A stretch of 64,000 nt of DNA from Amycolatopsis thermophila (GCF_030814215.1 NZ_JAUSUT010000001.1:2604001-2668000); one strand, 5' to 3'. Counted from the stretch's first letter, positions 23,616-34,093 are shown. Translations and numbers: made by a program. Notes: generated by a model not told the origin, from the letters alone.

Positions 23616-24776
23616 ATGGACTCGCGGCAAATGGCAATCTGCGGAATCGGTGCGGTCACGGGCTACGGATGGGGGCGCGAGCACCTGTGGGACGGCCTGG
23701 TCGCCGGCAAACCCGCGGCCGGTCTGGAAGCCGGTTACGGAGCGCATCCGGATGAGCCCGGCTGGGTGGCGAAGGTGACCGACGGCGGTCACCCGATGGA
23801 CGGGCCGAGCCGGTTCGCGCGGGCGATGCGGGCGGCGGCCCGCGAAGCGATCGCCGACGCGGGTGAGCGCGGCTGGCAGCCCGGCCGCCGGGTCGGGCTG
23901 CTGCACGCGGTGGTGCTCGGCGAGGTCGACCTGTGGCGGCAGTTCTACCTCGAACGCGGCGGCGACGTGCGACCCCGCGAGTACCTGGGCCTGATGCCCT
24001 CCACCCCGATGTCCACGTTCATGCAGGAGTACGGGTTCCACGGCCCGGCGATGAACGTGTCGGCCATGTGCGCGTCCGGCAACGCGGGGCTGCTCACCGC
24101 GAAGGGGTGGCTGGACGCCGGGGTGGTGGACGACGTGGTGTTCGTCGCGACGGACATCTCCGCGACACCGGAGAACGTGCGGCACTTCGTGCGGCTCGGG
24201 GTCGCGGTCACCGACACCGAGCCGCTCGAGGCGTGCCGTCCCTTCCAGCGCGGCAGCCGCGGGTTCCTGATGGGCGAGGCGTCGGTGGCGTTCGTGCTGT
24301 CCCGCAACGCCACCCGGCCCTACGCGCTCGCCCTGGGCGGCGCGATGTCGCACGACGGGTACCACGTGACCTCGGTGGACCCGGACCTCGAACAGGTCCG
24401 CGGCTGCTTCCGGGACGCGCTGGCCAACGCCGGGGTGCCCGCGGGGGCGGTGCGCTACCTCAACGCGCACGGGCCGGGGACCAGGCAGTGCGACACCGCG
24501 GAGGCGACGATCCTGGAGCAGGAGTTCGGGCCGGAGACCGGGGTGTACTCGGTCAAGCCGCTCGTCGGGCACTGCCAGGGCGCGGCGTCGGCGGTCGAGG
24601 TGTCGGTCGCGGCGCTCGGCTACGACCGCGGATACGTCCCGGCGCCGCCCGCGGTGGCTCCGGCGCACCCGCAGCTGCTCACCGGCCGGGTGCCGGTCGG
24701 TGACGGCCTGACGGTCAAGTCGTCGCTCGGCATGGGCGGCCACAACTCGGTGGTCGTGCTCGCCCCGCCCGCCTGA
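23616..24776 (+). CDS. Stand-alone beta-ketoacyl synthase
   Basis: A 386-residue KAS II/PKS-type condensing enzyme. The active-site Cys is in SAMCASGNAG (C152), and the two catalytic His are in NAHGPGT (about 285) and VGHCQGAAS (about 318), so the triad is complete. No acyl carrier protein, reductase or dehydratase sits beside it, so its partner acyl chain is unknown. GGAGGGG precedes the ATG at 23616. A strong hairpin follows. It is divergent from the c-di-GMP gene. Confidence 0.88.
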   Translation: MDSRQMAICGIGAVTGYGWGREHLWDGLVAGKPAAGLEAGYGAHPDEPGWVAKVTDGGHPMDGPSRFARAMRAAAREAIADAGERGWQPGRRVGLLHAVVLGEVDLWRQFYLERGGDVRPREYLGLMPSTPMSTFMQEYGFHGPAMNVSAMCASGNAGLLTAKGWLDAGVVDDVVFVATDISATPENVRHFVRLGVAVTDTEPLEACRPFQRGSRGFLMGEASVAFVLSRNATRPYALALGGAMSHDGYHVTSVDPDLEQVRGCFRDALANAGVPAGAVRYLNAHGPGTRQCDTAEATILEQEFGPETGVYSVKPLVGHCQGAASAVEVSVAALGYDRGYVPAPPAVAPAHPQLLTGRVPVGDGLTVKSSLGMGGHNSVVVLAPPA

Positions 24777-24782
24777 TCGCGG

Positions 24783-24825
24783 CTTCCGCCCCGCGGCTTC
24801 CGTCCGGGTTGCCGCGGGGCGGAAG
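24783..24825 (+). terminator. 15-bp hairpin after the ketosynthase gene
   Basis: CTTCCGCCCCGCGGC (24783-24797) and GCCGCGGGGCGGAAG (24811-24825) pair perfectly with a 13-nt loop. It begins a few bases after the stop at 24776 and separates the gene from the MetE-like gene. Confidence 0.7.
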
Positions 24826-24866
24826 GCAGGGTTGTGCCGGCTGGTGCCCTGTCCGAAGATCGGGGC

Positions 24867-25991
24867 ATGACTGTGCGCACGACACCGCCGTTCCGCGCCG
24901 ATCACGTGGGCAGCCTGCTGCGACCCGGCGAACTGCACCGGGCGCGGGAGGACTTCGCGAAGGGCACCATCGGCGCCGACGACCTGAAGGCCGTGGAGGA
25001 CCGGTGCATCCGCGACGTCGTCGCGATGCAGCGGGAGGTCGGGCTGCGCTCGGCCACCGACGGCGAGTTCCGCCGGGCCTCCTGGCACATGGACTTCATC
25101 TACCAGCTCGACGGCATTGCCCGCAGCGACGAGAAGCTGCACGTCAAGTTCCACAACGCGGCCGGGGACATCGAGTTCAGCCCGGCCGGCCTGAAGGTCG
25201 ACGGCAAGGTCGGCCTGAGCGGCACGATCTTCGGCGACCACTTCACGTTCCTGAAGTCCATTGTGGACTCCAGTCAGACGCCGAAGCAGACCATCCCCTC
25301 GCCCAGCATGATCTACTACCGCGGCGGGCGGCGGGCCGTCTCCGAGCGGGTCTACCCGGACCTGGAGGACTTCTACACCGACCTCGCCGCGGCCTACGCC
25401 AAGGAGATCGCGGGCATGGCCGAGCTGGGGTGCACCTACCTGCAGCTCGACGACACCAGCCTGGCCTACCTCAACGACCCCGAGCAGCGCCGGCTGGTCG
25501 CCGAGATGGGCGGCGACCCGGACAAGCAGCACGTCCGCAACATCAAGACGATGAACGCGGCGCTGGCGGGGCGTCCCGAGGGCCTCACCGTCACCACCCA
25601 CCTGTGCCGCGGGAACTTCCGCTCCTCGTGGGTCGCCTCCGGCGGGTACGACTTCGTCGCCGACGCGCTGTTCAACGAGCTGAACGTGGACGGCTACTTC
25701 CTCGAGTTCGACGACGAGCGCTCCGGCGGGTTCGAGCCGCTGCGGTTCGTGCCGAAGGGCAAGTACGTCGTGCTCGGCCTGGTCACCACCAAGCGCGGCG
25801 AGCTGGAGTCGGTCGACTCGCTGCGGCGGCGCATCGACGAGGCCGCCCGGTACGTCGACCTCGACCAGCTGTGCCTGTCCGGGCAGTGCGGGTTCTCCTC
25901 CACCGAGGAGGGCAACGACCTCACACCGGACGAGCAGAAGGCGAAGCTGGAGCGCATCGTCGAAACCGCCGCGCTGGTGTGGGGCGATTAG
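24867..25991 (+). CDS. MetE C-terminal-domain (cobalamin-independent methionine synthase-like) protein
   Basis: The 374-residue protein resembles the YxjG/YxjH group: it opens with RADHVGSLLRP, has ATDGEFRR, then LQLDDTSLAYL, the zinc ligands in THLCRGN, and a late Cys in LSGQCGFSS. It probably transfers a methyl group to a thiol, homocysteine or another acceptor, at a zinc site; the methyl donor is not evident. The IclR regulator gene starts nine bases after its stop, so the two form one unit. Confidence 0.87.
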   Translation: MTVRTTPPFRADHVGSLLRPGELHRAREDFAKGTIGADDLKAVEDRCIRDVVAMQREVGLRSATDGEFRRASWHMDFIYQLDGIARSDEKLHVKFHNAAGDIEFSPAGLKVDGKVGLSGTIFGDHFTFLKSIVDSSQTPKQTIPSPSMIYYRGGRRAVSERVYPDLEDFYTDLAAAYAKEIAGMAELGCTYLQLDDTSLAYLNDPEQRRLVAEMGGDPDKQHVRNIKTMNAALAGRPEGLTVTTHLCRGNFRSSWVASGGYDFVADALFNELNVDGYFLEFDDERSGGFEPLRFVPKGKYVVLGLVTTKRGELESVDSLRRRIDEAARYVDLDQLCLSGQCGFSSTEEGNDLTPDEQKAKLERIVETAALVWGD

Positions 25992-26000
25992 CCTGAGCTG

Positions 26001-26777
26001 ATGCGGCACACTTCGGCGCAGGCGCCCTCCGTCGTCGACCGCGTGCTGGACGTGCTGGCCGCGTTCACCCCGGACCGGCCGGCGCTGACGCTGTCCGAGC
26101 TGAGCCGCCGCACCGGGCTGCCGCTGTCGACCACGCACCGGATCGTCGGCGAGCTGTCCCGGCGCGGCGCGCTGGAGCGTCAGGAGGACGGGCAGTACCG
26201 GGTCGGGCTGTGGCTGTGGGAGGTCGCGTCGCTGTCGCCGCGCGGCATGGTCCTGCGGGACGCCGCGATGCCGTTCCTGGAGGACCTGTACGAGGCCACG
26301 CACGAGAACGTCCAGCTCGCGGTGCTCGACGTGCCGGACGTGGTGTACGTGGAGCGGATCTCCGGGCGCAACGCGGTGAGCATCGTGTCCCGGCCCGGCG
26401 GACGGCTGGCCGCGCACGCCACCGGGGTCGGGCTGGTGCTGCTGGCCTTCGCCCCGGCGGAGGTGCAGGAGCAGGTGCTGGCCGCGCCGCTGCGCCGGTA
26501 CACCCCGAAGACGGTCACCGTGGCCGAAGAGCTGCGCCGCGTGCTGGCCGACGTGCGGCGCGACGGGTACGTGATCAGCGACCGGCAGGTGGAGATGGTG
26601 TCGGCCTCGGTGGCGGCGCCGGTCTACGGGGCCGACGACGCGGTGGTCGCCGCCATCTCGATCGTCATCCCCGCCACGGGCCCCGATCCGCGGTCGATGG
26701 TGCCCGCGGTGCGCGCCGCCGCACGGGGCATCTCCCGGACGCTGGGCGCACCCAGGGCGCTCCGCCAGCCGAGCTGA
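26001..26777 (+). CDS. IclR-family transcriptional regulator
   Basis: An N-terminal winged HTH (about 10-70; LTLSELSRRTGLPLSTTHRIV) is followed by the IclR ligand domain (about 85-250; HATGVGLVLLAFAP, GYVISDRQVEMVSASVAAPVYG). It is co-directional with the MetE-like gene and likely controls it. PobR-type IclR proteins regulate pobA, which lies two genes downstream, so that is a second possible target. Confidence 0.9.
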   Translation: MRHTSAQAPSVVDRVLDVLAAFTPDRPALTLSELSRRTGLPLSTTHRIVGELSRRGALERQEDGQYRVGLWLWEVASLSPRGMVLRDAAMPFLEDLYEATHENVQLAVLDVPDVVYVERISGRNAVSIVSRPGGRLAAHATGVGLVLLAFAPAEVQEQVLAAPLRRYTPKTVTVAEELRRVLADVRRDGYVISDRQVEMVSASVAAPVYGADDAVVAAISIVIPATGPDPRSMVPAVRAAARGISRTLGAPRALRQPS

Positions 26778-26790
26778 GCCGCGGCGACGG

Positions 26791-27279
26791 TCAGGTCGTG
26801 GTGCGGGCCGTCGCGCCGGCGAGCAGTCGCCGGGTCCGCTCCGGCGCCCACTCCGGCAACTCACCGAGCACGTCGGCCAGCGACTCCGCCGCCAGGCTCC
26901 GCCGCCAGGCTGCGTGAGCCGCGTCCATCTTCGCCGCCAGCAGGCACCGGTCGCGGCAGTCCTCGGGCGGCAGCGCGCCCCGGCCCTGCTGCCGGATCTC
27001 CCGGCACTCGTACGGCGCGGAGGCCCCGTCGACCGCTTCGACGATCTCCAGCAGCGTGATTTCCGCCGCCGGACGGGCGAGCCGGAAGCCGCCGCGCGGG
27101 CCCGTCGTCGCGGTCAGCACACCGGCCCGCACCAGCGCCTTCAGCTGTTTGGCGAGGTAGGGAGCGGGGAGGTCGAAGTACTCCGCGAGCTGCGCCGTCG
27201 AGGCGGTGGCCCCCGGCTCGAGCTGCGCCAGCGTGGTGGCGCAGTGCAGGACCCATTCGGTGCTCGAAGGCAGCTTCAC
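26791..27279 (-). CDS. Rrf2-family regulator, RsrR-like redox sensor
   Basis: The 162-residue protein has the Rrf2 winged HTH (about 15-65; LPAPYLAKQLKALVRAG) and three cysteines at 92, 108 and 112. E8 and H12 (in MKLPSSTEWVLH) are at the positions that ligate the [2Fe-2S] cluster in RsrR of Streptomyces venezuelae, where two cysteines complete the site. As with rsrR, a divergent NAD(P)-binding protein gene lies alongside, at 27337. The GTG start is at 27279. Iron-sulfur ligation is inferred from these residues. Confidence 0.82.
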   Translation of the reverse strand: MKLPSSTEWVLHCATTLAQLEPGATASTAQLAEYFDLPAPYLAKQLKALVRAGVLTATTGPRGGFRLARPAAEITLLEIVEAVDGASAPYECREIRQQGRGALPPEDCRDRCLLAAKMDAAHAAWRRSLAAESLADVLGELPEWAPERTRRLLAGATARTTT

Positions 27280-27299
27280 ACGGACCAGTGTATCTGCGA

Positions 27300-27326
27300 T
27301 ATTATGGACCTACGTTATCCACAATA
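27300..27326. promoter_or_regulatory. Inverted repeat operator between the RsrR-like and NAD(P)-binding genes
   Basis: TATTATGGA (27300-27308) and TCCACAATA (27318-27326) match in eight of nine positions, with a 9-bp spacer. It sits in the 57-bp divergent gap, just upstream of the AGGAGGAAG ribosome site of the plus-strand gene, where a repressor would act on both. Confidence 0.55.
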
Positions 27327-27336
27327 GGAGGAAGTC

Positions 27337-29365
<2,029 letters not shown>

Positions 29366-29374
29366 AGCGGAATC

Positions 29375-29422
29375 GTCAACCTCAGGTTGACACCGGCGAG
29401 ATCGTCAACCTAGGGTTGACGT
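29375..29422 (+). promoter_or_regulatory. Paired palindromes over a likely leaderless promoter
   Basis: GTCAACCTCAGGTTGAC (29375-29391) and GTCAACCTAGGGTTGAC (29404-29420) are 17-bp near-perfect palindromes 12 bp apart. TTGACA at 29387-29392 as -35 and TAGGGT at 29411-29416 as -10 are 18 bp apart, placing transcription start at or next to the ATG at 29423. Binding to either palindrome would cover the promoter. Confidence 0.65.
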
Positions 29423-30136
29423 ATGACCGGTTCCGTGAAACTCGACGACCTGATCGAGGCCGTCAAACGCCAGCACCCCGACGCCGACCCCCTGCAGCAC
29501 CTCGCCGACGCGGTCCTGCTCGGCGAGCACCTCGGTGACCTCGCCGATCACCTCATCGGCCATTTCGTCGACCAGGCACGGCGAAGTGGCGCGTCCTGGA
29601 CGGAAATCGGGACCAGCATGGGGGTTTCGAAGCAGGCCGCGCAGAAACGGTTCGTGCCCAAGGAGTCCGCCGGCCCCGACCTGCAGGCGTTCAGCCGCTT
29701 CACCGATCGTGCCCGCCGCGCGATCGCCAACGCCGAGAAGGTCGCGCGGGCCACCGGCGGCCAGCAGATCGAGACCGGGCACATCCTGATCGGCGTGGTC
29801 GGCGAGCGGGAGGGCCTCGCCGCGAAGGCGCTGGAGAAGCTCGGTGCCGGCCCGGAGGCGGTGGGCGAGCGGGTCCACGCCGTCCTGCCGCCGCCCGGGG
29901 AAACGGTGCTGGAGCACATCCCGTTCAGCCCGCGCGGCCGCAAGGCGATCGAGCTGACCGTGCGGGAAGCGTTGCGGCTGGGGCACAACTACGTCGGCAC
30001 CGAGCACATCCTGCTCGGCCTGCTCGACCAGGCCGAGGGGCCGGCCTACGACGTGCTCACCGAGCTCGGCATCACCAAGGACGCCGTCGAAGGGGAGATC
30101 CGCGCGATGCTGCGGACCATGTTCCCGGACGCGTGA
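29423..30136 (+). CDS. Clp N-domain protein with N-terminal HTH-like segment
   Basis: Two Clp-N repeat halves follow a start domain: about 90-160 (FSRFTDRARRAIANAEKVAR) and 165-235 (FSPRGRKAIELTVREALRLG, then NYVGTEHILLGLL). No AAA motor is present. Residues about 55-75 (GASWTEIGTSMGVSKQAAQKR) look like a helix-turn-helix, so the protein may bind its own palindromic promoter. It would then be a Clp-substrate or adaptor-type regulator; this is inference. No ribosome site is visible, in line with a leaderless mRNA. Confidence 0.8.
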   Translation: MTGSVKLDDLIEAVKRQHPDADPLQHLADAVLLGEHLGDLADHLIGHFVDQARRSGASWTEIGTSMGVSKQAAQKRFVPKESAGPDLQAFSRFTDRARRAIANAEKVARATGGQQIETGHILIGVVGEREGLAAKALEKLGAGPEAVGERVHAVLPPPGETVLEHIPFSPRGRKAIELTVREALRLGHNYVGTEHILLGLLDQAEGPAYDVLTELGITKDAVEGEIRAMLRTMFPDA

Positions 30137-30164
30137 CGGGCGCCGGCGCGGACGCCCGTCACGC
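30131..30164. terminator. 12-bp inverted repeat between convergent genes
   Basis: GCGTGACGGGCG (30131-30142) and CGCCCGTCACGC (30153-30164) pair perfectly. It spans the Clp-N stop and the space before the convergent gnd gene and could end both transcripts. Confidence 0.6.
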
Positions 30165-30224
30165 CGGCGATCAGGGCCGGCCGCCTCCCCGCCACCACCC
30201 TCAACGGAGCCGCTGCGCGTCCGG

Positions 30225-31664
30225 CTATGACTCGACCTCGGGGCGGCCGTCCTCGGCCCAGCGGGTGTGGAACGAGCCCTCCCGGTCGACCCGGCGGTAG
30301 GTGTGCGCGCCGAAGAAGTCGCGCTGCCCCTGCACCAGGGCGGCCGGGAGCCGCTCGGCGCGCAGGCCGTCGTAGTAGGCCAGCGCGGTCGAGAAGCCCG
30401 GCGTCGGGATGCCCAGCCGCACCGCGGTGGAGATCACCGAACGCCACGAGTCCTGCGCGTCCTCGACGGCCTTGCGGAAGTCGCCCGCGGTGAGCAGCGT
30501 CGGCAGACCCGGCTCGGCCGCGTAGGCGGCGCGGATGTCGTCGAGGAACTTCGCCCGGATGATGCAGCCGCCGCGCCAGATCGCCGCCAGCGCACCGAGG
30601 TCGATGTCCCAGCCGTACTCGGCGCCACCGGCCTGGATCTGGTTGAAGCCCTGGGCGTAGGCGACGATCTTCGACGCGTACAGGGCGCGCTCGACGTCGT
30701 CGGCGAAGGTCTCCGCCGCCGCGCCGGTCAGCGGGGCGCGCGACGGGCCGGGCAGGCCGCGGCTGGCCTTGCGCAGGTTCGCGCTGCCGGACAGCGACCG
30801 CGCGAACACCGCCTCGGCGATACCGCTGATCGGCACGCCGAGGTCGAGGCCGATCTGCACGGTCCAGCGGCCGGTGCCCTTCTGCTCGGCCTGGTCGGCG
30901 ACGACGTCCACGAACGGCCTGCCGGTCGCCGCGTCCACGTGCGCCAGCACCTCGGCCGTGATCTCGATCAGGTACGAGTCGAGCCGCCCGGTGTTCCAGG
31001 TGCGGAAGACGTCCGCGATCTGCGCCGGCTCGTAGCCCAGCGCGCCGCGCAGCAGGTCGAAGGACTCCGCGATCAGCTGCATGTCGGAGTACTCGATGCC
31101 GTTGTGCACCATCTTCACGAAGTGCCCGGCGCCGTCGGGGCCGATGTGGGTGCAGCACGGGTCGCCGTCGACCTTCGCCGAGATGCTCTCGAACAGCGGC
31201 CCGAGCGACTCGTAGGACTCCGGCGACCCGCCGGGCATGATGCTCGGCCCGTGCAGGGCGCCCTCCTCGCCGCCGGAGACGCCGGTGCCGACGAAGTGCA
31301 GCCCGCGCTCGCGCAGGGCCGCCTCGCGGCGGCGGGTGTCGGCGAAGTGCGCGTTGCCGGCGTCGACGATCACATCGCCCTCTTCGAGCAGCGGCGCGAA
31401 CTCCTCGATCACCGCGTCGGTCGGCGCGCCGGCCTTGACCATGATCACCAGCTGGCGCGGCCGCTCGAGCGCGTCCACGAACTCCTGCGCGGAGTAGGTG
31501 GGGATGAACTCGCCCTCGTCGCCGAACTGCTCCACCAGTTCGCGGGTGCGCTGTTCCGAGCGGTTGTGCAGGGCGACGGTGTGCCCGTGCCGCGCCAGGT
31601 TGCGCGCCAGGTTCCGGCCCATGACCGCCAGACCCGTGACGCCGATGCTCGCCTTCTTGCTCAT
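30225..31664 (-). CDS. gndA: 6-phosphogluconate dehydrogenase, decarboxylating
   Basis: A 479-residue protein with the NADP site GLAVMGRNLARN, then FVGTGVSGGEEGALHGPSIMPGG (in part: VSGGEEGALHGPS) and the catalytic HIGPDGAGHFVKMVHNGIEY segment (K and N residues intact). It oxidises 6-phosphogluconate to ribulose 5-phosphate and carbon dioxide in the pentose phosphate pathway, yielding NADPH. The ATG at 31664 has a GAGGGAAGG site. Length matches the long dimeric type. Confidence 0.95.
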   Translation of the reverse strand: MSKKASIGVTGLAVMGRNLARNLARHGHTVALHNRSEQRTRELVEQFGDEGEFIPTYSAQEFVDALERPRQLVIMVKAGAPTDAVIEEFAPLLEEGDVIVDAGNAHFADTRRREAALRERGLHFVGTGVSGGEEGALHGPSIMPGGSPESYESLGPLFESISAKVDGDPCCTHIGPDGAGHFVKMVHNGIEYSDMQLIAESFDLLRGALGYEPAQIADVFRTWNTGRLDSYLIEITAEVLAHVDAATGRPFVDVVADQAEQKGTGRWTVQIGLDLGVPISGIAEAVFARSLSGSANLRKASRGLPGPSRAPLTGAAAETFADDVERALYASKIVAYAQGFNQIQAGGAEYGWDIDLGALAAIWRGGCIIRAKFLDDIRAAYAAEPGLPTLLTAGDFRKAVEDAQDSWRSVISTAVRLGIPTPGFSTALAYYDGLRAERLPAALVQGQRDFFGAHTYRRVDREGSFHTRWAEDGRPEVES

Positions 31665-31882
31665 GCGCAGCCTTCCCTCTCGAAGCTCTCTCCGCACCCT
31701 AGCGCGGAGCCGCGTTCCCCCAGGTGAACCCGTGGGTGACTAGCGTTCAACCGACTTTCCTGCCATGCTTCATGCGGTCACTGCCGCGCTACGGTGCGGC
31801 ATGGAGTACGGTCGTGGGTTCCACTACCGGGGGACGAGCGGGACGAGGTGCCGTGGAGCGGGTGAGGGCGCGGAAATAGGCA

Positions 31883-32740
31883 ATGGCAAGCACCGTTACT
31901 TCCCGTCGCAAGCAACTCGGCAACGAGCTCCGGCACGCCCGGCTCGCCGCCAAGATGACCCAGCAGCAGGTCGCCGACGTCCTCGGCTGCACTCAGGGCA
32001 AGGTCAACAAGATCGAGTCCGGTGCGGTCGGCGTCAAGCTCGGCGACGTGCGCACGATGCTCGAGGCGTTCGGCGTCAACGGCGACGAGTCGGAGGCGCT
32101 GATGAGCCTGGCGCGGGCGTCCGCAGGCCAGCGCGGCGCCTGGTCGGGTTACCGGTCGGTGGTCCCGCACTGGTTCCGCACCTTCACCGACCTCGAGCCG
32201 GCGGCCGTCGAGATCATGACGTGGCACGGCGAGCGCATCCCCGGGCCGCTGCAGTCCGAGCACTACATGCTCAAGCAGTTCACCGAGTTCGGCGCCACCG
32301 ACGTCACCTCGCTGGTGCGCAACAGGCTGGACCGCAAGGCGGTGTTCGACCAGCCGCAGCCGCCCTACTACCGGTTCATCATCAGCGAGGCCGCGCTGCA
32401 CCGCGCGCCGGGCGGGCGCGCGCCGGCGGTGATGCTGGACCAGATCGAGCACCTGCTGGAGCTGGACCGCCGGCAGCGCGTGTACATCCACGTGCTGCCC
32501 TTCGGCGCCCGGCTGGCCGCGGTGCCCAACGACTTCACGATCATGCGCTTCCCCGACCGGACCCGGGACTTCGTCTACATCGAACACTCGGCGGGCGGGA
32601 TCTACCTGGACGACCAGAAGGACTTCCAGCTGTTCGTCGACGCGTGGGACCGCCTGCGCGGCGCGGCCATGGAACGGCAGGACACGCGGCAGTTCCTCAA
32701 GGAGATGGCCGAGAAGTACCGGGTCGCCATGGGTGCCTAG
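31883..32740 (+). CDS. XRE-family regulator with DUF5753 domain
   Basis: The N-terminal HTH (about 10-65; AAKMTQQQVADVLGCTQGKV) is followed by DUF5753 (about 90-275; MTWHGERIPGPLQSEHYM, FIEHSAGG-like VYIEHSAGGIYL). Such regulators pair with a small DUF397 protein in filamentous actinobacteria and influence development and antibiotic production. The DUF397 gene here lies at 33839, split off by a transposase remnant and a two-gene minus-strand unit. Confidence 0.9.
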   Translation: MASTVTSRRKQLGNELRHARLAAKMTQQQVADVLGCTQGKVNKIESGAVGVKLGDVRTMLEAFGVNGDESEALMSLARASAGQRGAWSGYRSVVPHWFRTFTDLEPAAVEIMTWHGERIPGPLQSEHYMLKQFTEFGATDVTSLVRNRLDRKAVFDQPQPPYYRFIISEAALHRAPGGRAPAVMLDQIEHLLELDRRQRVYIHVLPFGARLAAVPNDFTIMRFPDRTRDFVYIEHSAGGIYLDDQKDFQLFVDAWDRLRGAAMERQDTRQFLKEMAEKYRVAMGA

Positions 32741-32780
32741 GGCGCACACCGCCAACGCCGCGGTTCCCGCGGCGGTCGAC

Positions 32781-32970
32781 CGCCTGCCTACGACGCGGTG
32801 GACTACCGCGGCCCCAACGTCGTCGAACGACGGTTCAACCTGCCCAAACAATGGCGCGGCCTGGGCACTCGCTACGACACGTTGGGCATCGTCGACCGCT
32901 CAGCGGTGCCTGCATGCCCTGATCACCTGGACAAACGCTTTGTCAGACACGCTTTCGGCTTCGCCGGGCT
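32781..32970 (+). pseudogene. Frameshifted IS5-type transposase C-terminal remnant
   Basis: One frame reads AYDAVDYRGPNVVERRFNLP then KQWRGLGTRYDT, the C-terminal signature of IS5-like transposases. After a shift near 32900 the next frame continues LHALITWTNALSDTLS, the usual end of the same protein. The catalytic part is missing and no terminal repeats can be matched. The remainder of 32741-33022 holds nothing I recognise. Confidence 0.75.
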
Positions 32971-33022
32971 GGAGGAGGCCCGTCGCCGGTGACGCGGCGG
33001 TTCGTGGCGCCCCGTGCAGCGC

Positions 33023-33187
33023 TCAGCCGCGCGGCCGCGGCAGGGCGAGTTCCGCGCTGTGGCGCCACGCGTGCCAGTGCCGCCGGAAGGAGCGCGGCAG
33101 CAGTGTCCACCTGGGACGGACCGGGGGTTCCGGCGTGTGTTCGGCGCGCTCGGGTGCGGTCGGCCCGGTCAGGATGCGGACGGTCAT
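33023..33187 (-). CDS. Small basic hypothetical protein (54 aa)
   Basis: The protein starts MTVRILTGPTAPERAEHTPE and ends in an Arg/Trp-rich segment (RSFRRHWHAWRHSAEL). Its ATG at 33187 overlaps the stop of the upstream gene by four bases (ATGA), which supports it as a translated, coupled gene. No family is known. Confidence 0.5.
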   Translation of the reverse strand: MTVRILTGPTAPERAEHTPEPPVRPRWTLLPRSFRRHWHAWRHSAELALPRPRG

Positions 33188-33651
33188 CGGTGTCCACCTT
33201 CCAGTAGCGGCCGCGGGTTCCGGCACACGCCGGCCTTCGCGAGGCAGTACTCGCACGGCATGCCCGCGCCCGGGGCCAGCCACTCGATCTCGGGCAGCGT
33301 GAGCCGGGCGCCGCAACGGGCGGTCATCGCGCCGCGCAGCACGGCGCCGGGTTCGAGCGGGAACAGGTGCGCGCACCGGCGGGACTCCGGGACGCGGCCG
33401 CGAACAGCGCGACCGATGACGGTGAACGGCTCCGGCCAGTCCTCGCGCAGGTACCAGACGGCCGACGCGTCGCGGTCGGCGGCGAGCCACTCGAGCATCC
33501 GGGACAGCGCCTCCGCGGGGCTCGCCGCGCGGGCCGCCTCGTCCCGGCCGTTGACCTTGCCGACGACCATGAACGGGGCGGGGCTGCGCGCCGGCGCGGG
33601 CCGTTCCGCGACTTGTCCTCCGAGCACCGTTCCAACCCCCAGTACGTGCAC
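33184..33651 (-). CDS. Cys-containing hypothetical protein, probable zinc-binding tail
   Basis: The 155-residue product has a helical middle (AEALSRMLEWLAADRDASAV) and a C-terminal block with CGARLTLPEIEWLAPGAGM-P-CEYC; C and H residues there could bind zinc. No family is recognised. The GTG at 33651 is uncertain: an ATG at 33570 would give a shorter protein. Both GGAATAATCC repeats lie upstream of this start, so they may control it. Confidence 0.6.
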   Translation of the reverse strand: MHVLGVGTVLGGQVAERPAPARSPAPFMVVGKVNGRDEAARAASPAEALSRMLEWLAADRDASAVWYLREDWPEPFTVIGRAVRGRVPESRRCAHLFPLEPGAVLRGAMTARCGARLTLPEIEWLAPGAGMPCEYCLAKAGVCRNPRPLLEGGHR

Positions 33652-33690
33652 CGCTGCGGGAACCGGGCCGTGTGATCGACCCGACCGGCA

Positions 33691-33717
33691 GGAATAATCC
33701 TAGTCCTGGAATAATCC
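33691..33717. promoter_or_regulatory. Repeated GGAATAATCC boxes
   Basis: GGAATAATCC occurs at 33691-33700 and 33708-33717. The boxes lie in the gap between the minus-strand gene starting at 33651 and the plus-strand DUF397 gene at 33839, so either may be the target. Confidence 0.45.
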
Positions 33718-33838
33718 CGGTGTCGAGTGATCAACACTTGCATCACCCGACTGGACCCGCTGGGTTCCAACGAACGGACCAGGACCCGGTGCGCATCGCA
33801 GATGGCGACCGGGACCGACTGCACGGAGGTAGGGACTG

Positions 33839-34093
33839 ATGCCGGAACACCCGCGGCCGGTTGATTACGACCCGCACACGGCGGTGCGGCTGTTCGACGA
33901 GTCGAAGTGGCAGAAGTCCTTCGCCAGCGAGCCCAACGGCGGCAACTGCGTCGAGGTGAACTTCGCCGCGTCCGGGCTCGTCGGCGTCCGGGACACCAAG
34001 CTGGTCGGCAGCCCGGTCTTCGTCTTCGACGCCGGAGAGTGGGCCGCCTTCCTCGAGGGCGCCAAGGCGGGGCAGTTCGACCTGCCGGCCTGA
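33839..34093 (+). CDS. DUF397 protein
   Basis: This 84-residue protein has the DUF397 pattern: W-x-KSFASEPNGGNCVEVNFA, then VGVRDTK and SPVFVFDAGEWAAFLEGAK. DUF397 proteins partner XRE-DUF5753 regulators such as the one at 31883, probably as a small effector or anti-regulator. GGAGGTAGGGACTG precedes the ATG at 33839. Confidence 0.85.
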   Translation: MPEHPRPVDYDPHTAVRLFDESKWQKSFASEPNGGNCVEVNFAASGLVGVRDTKLVGSPVFVFDAGEWAAFLEGAKAGQFDLPA

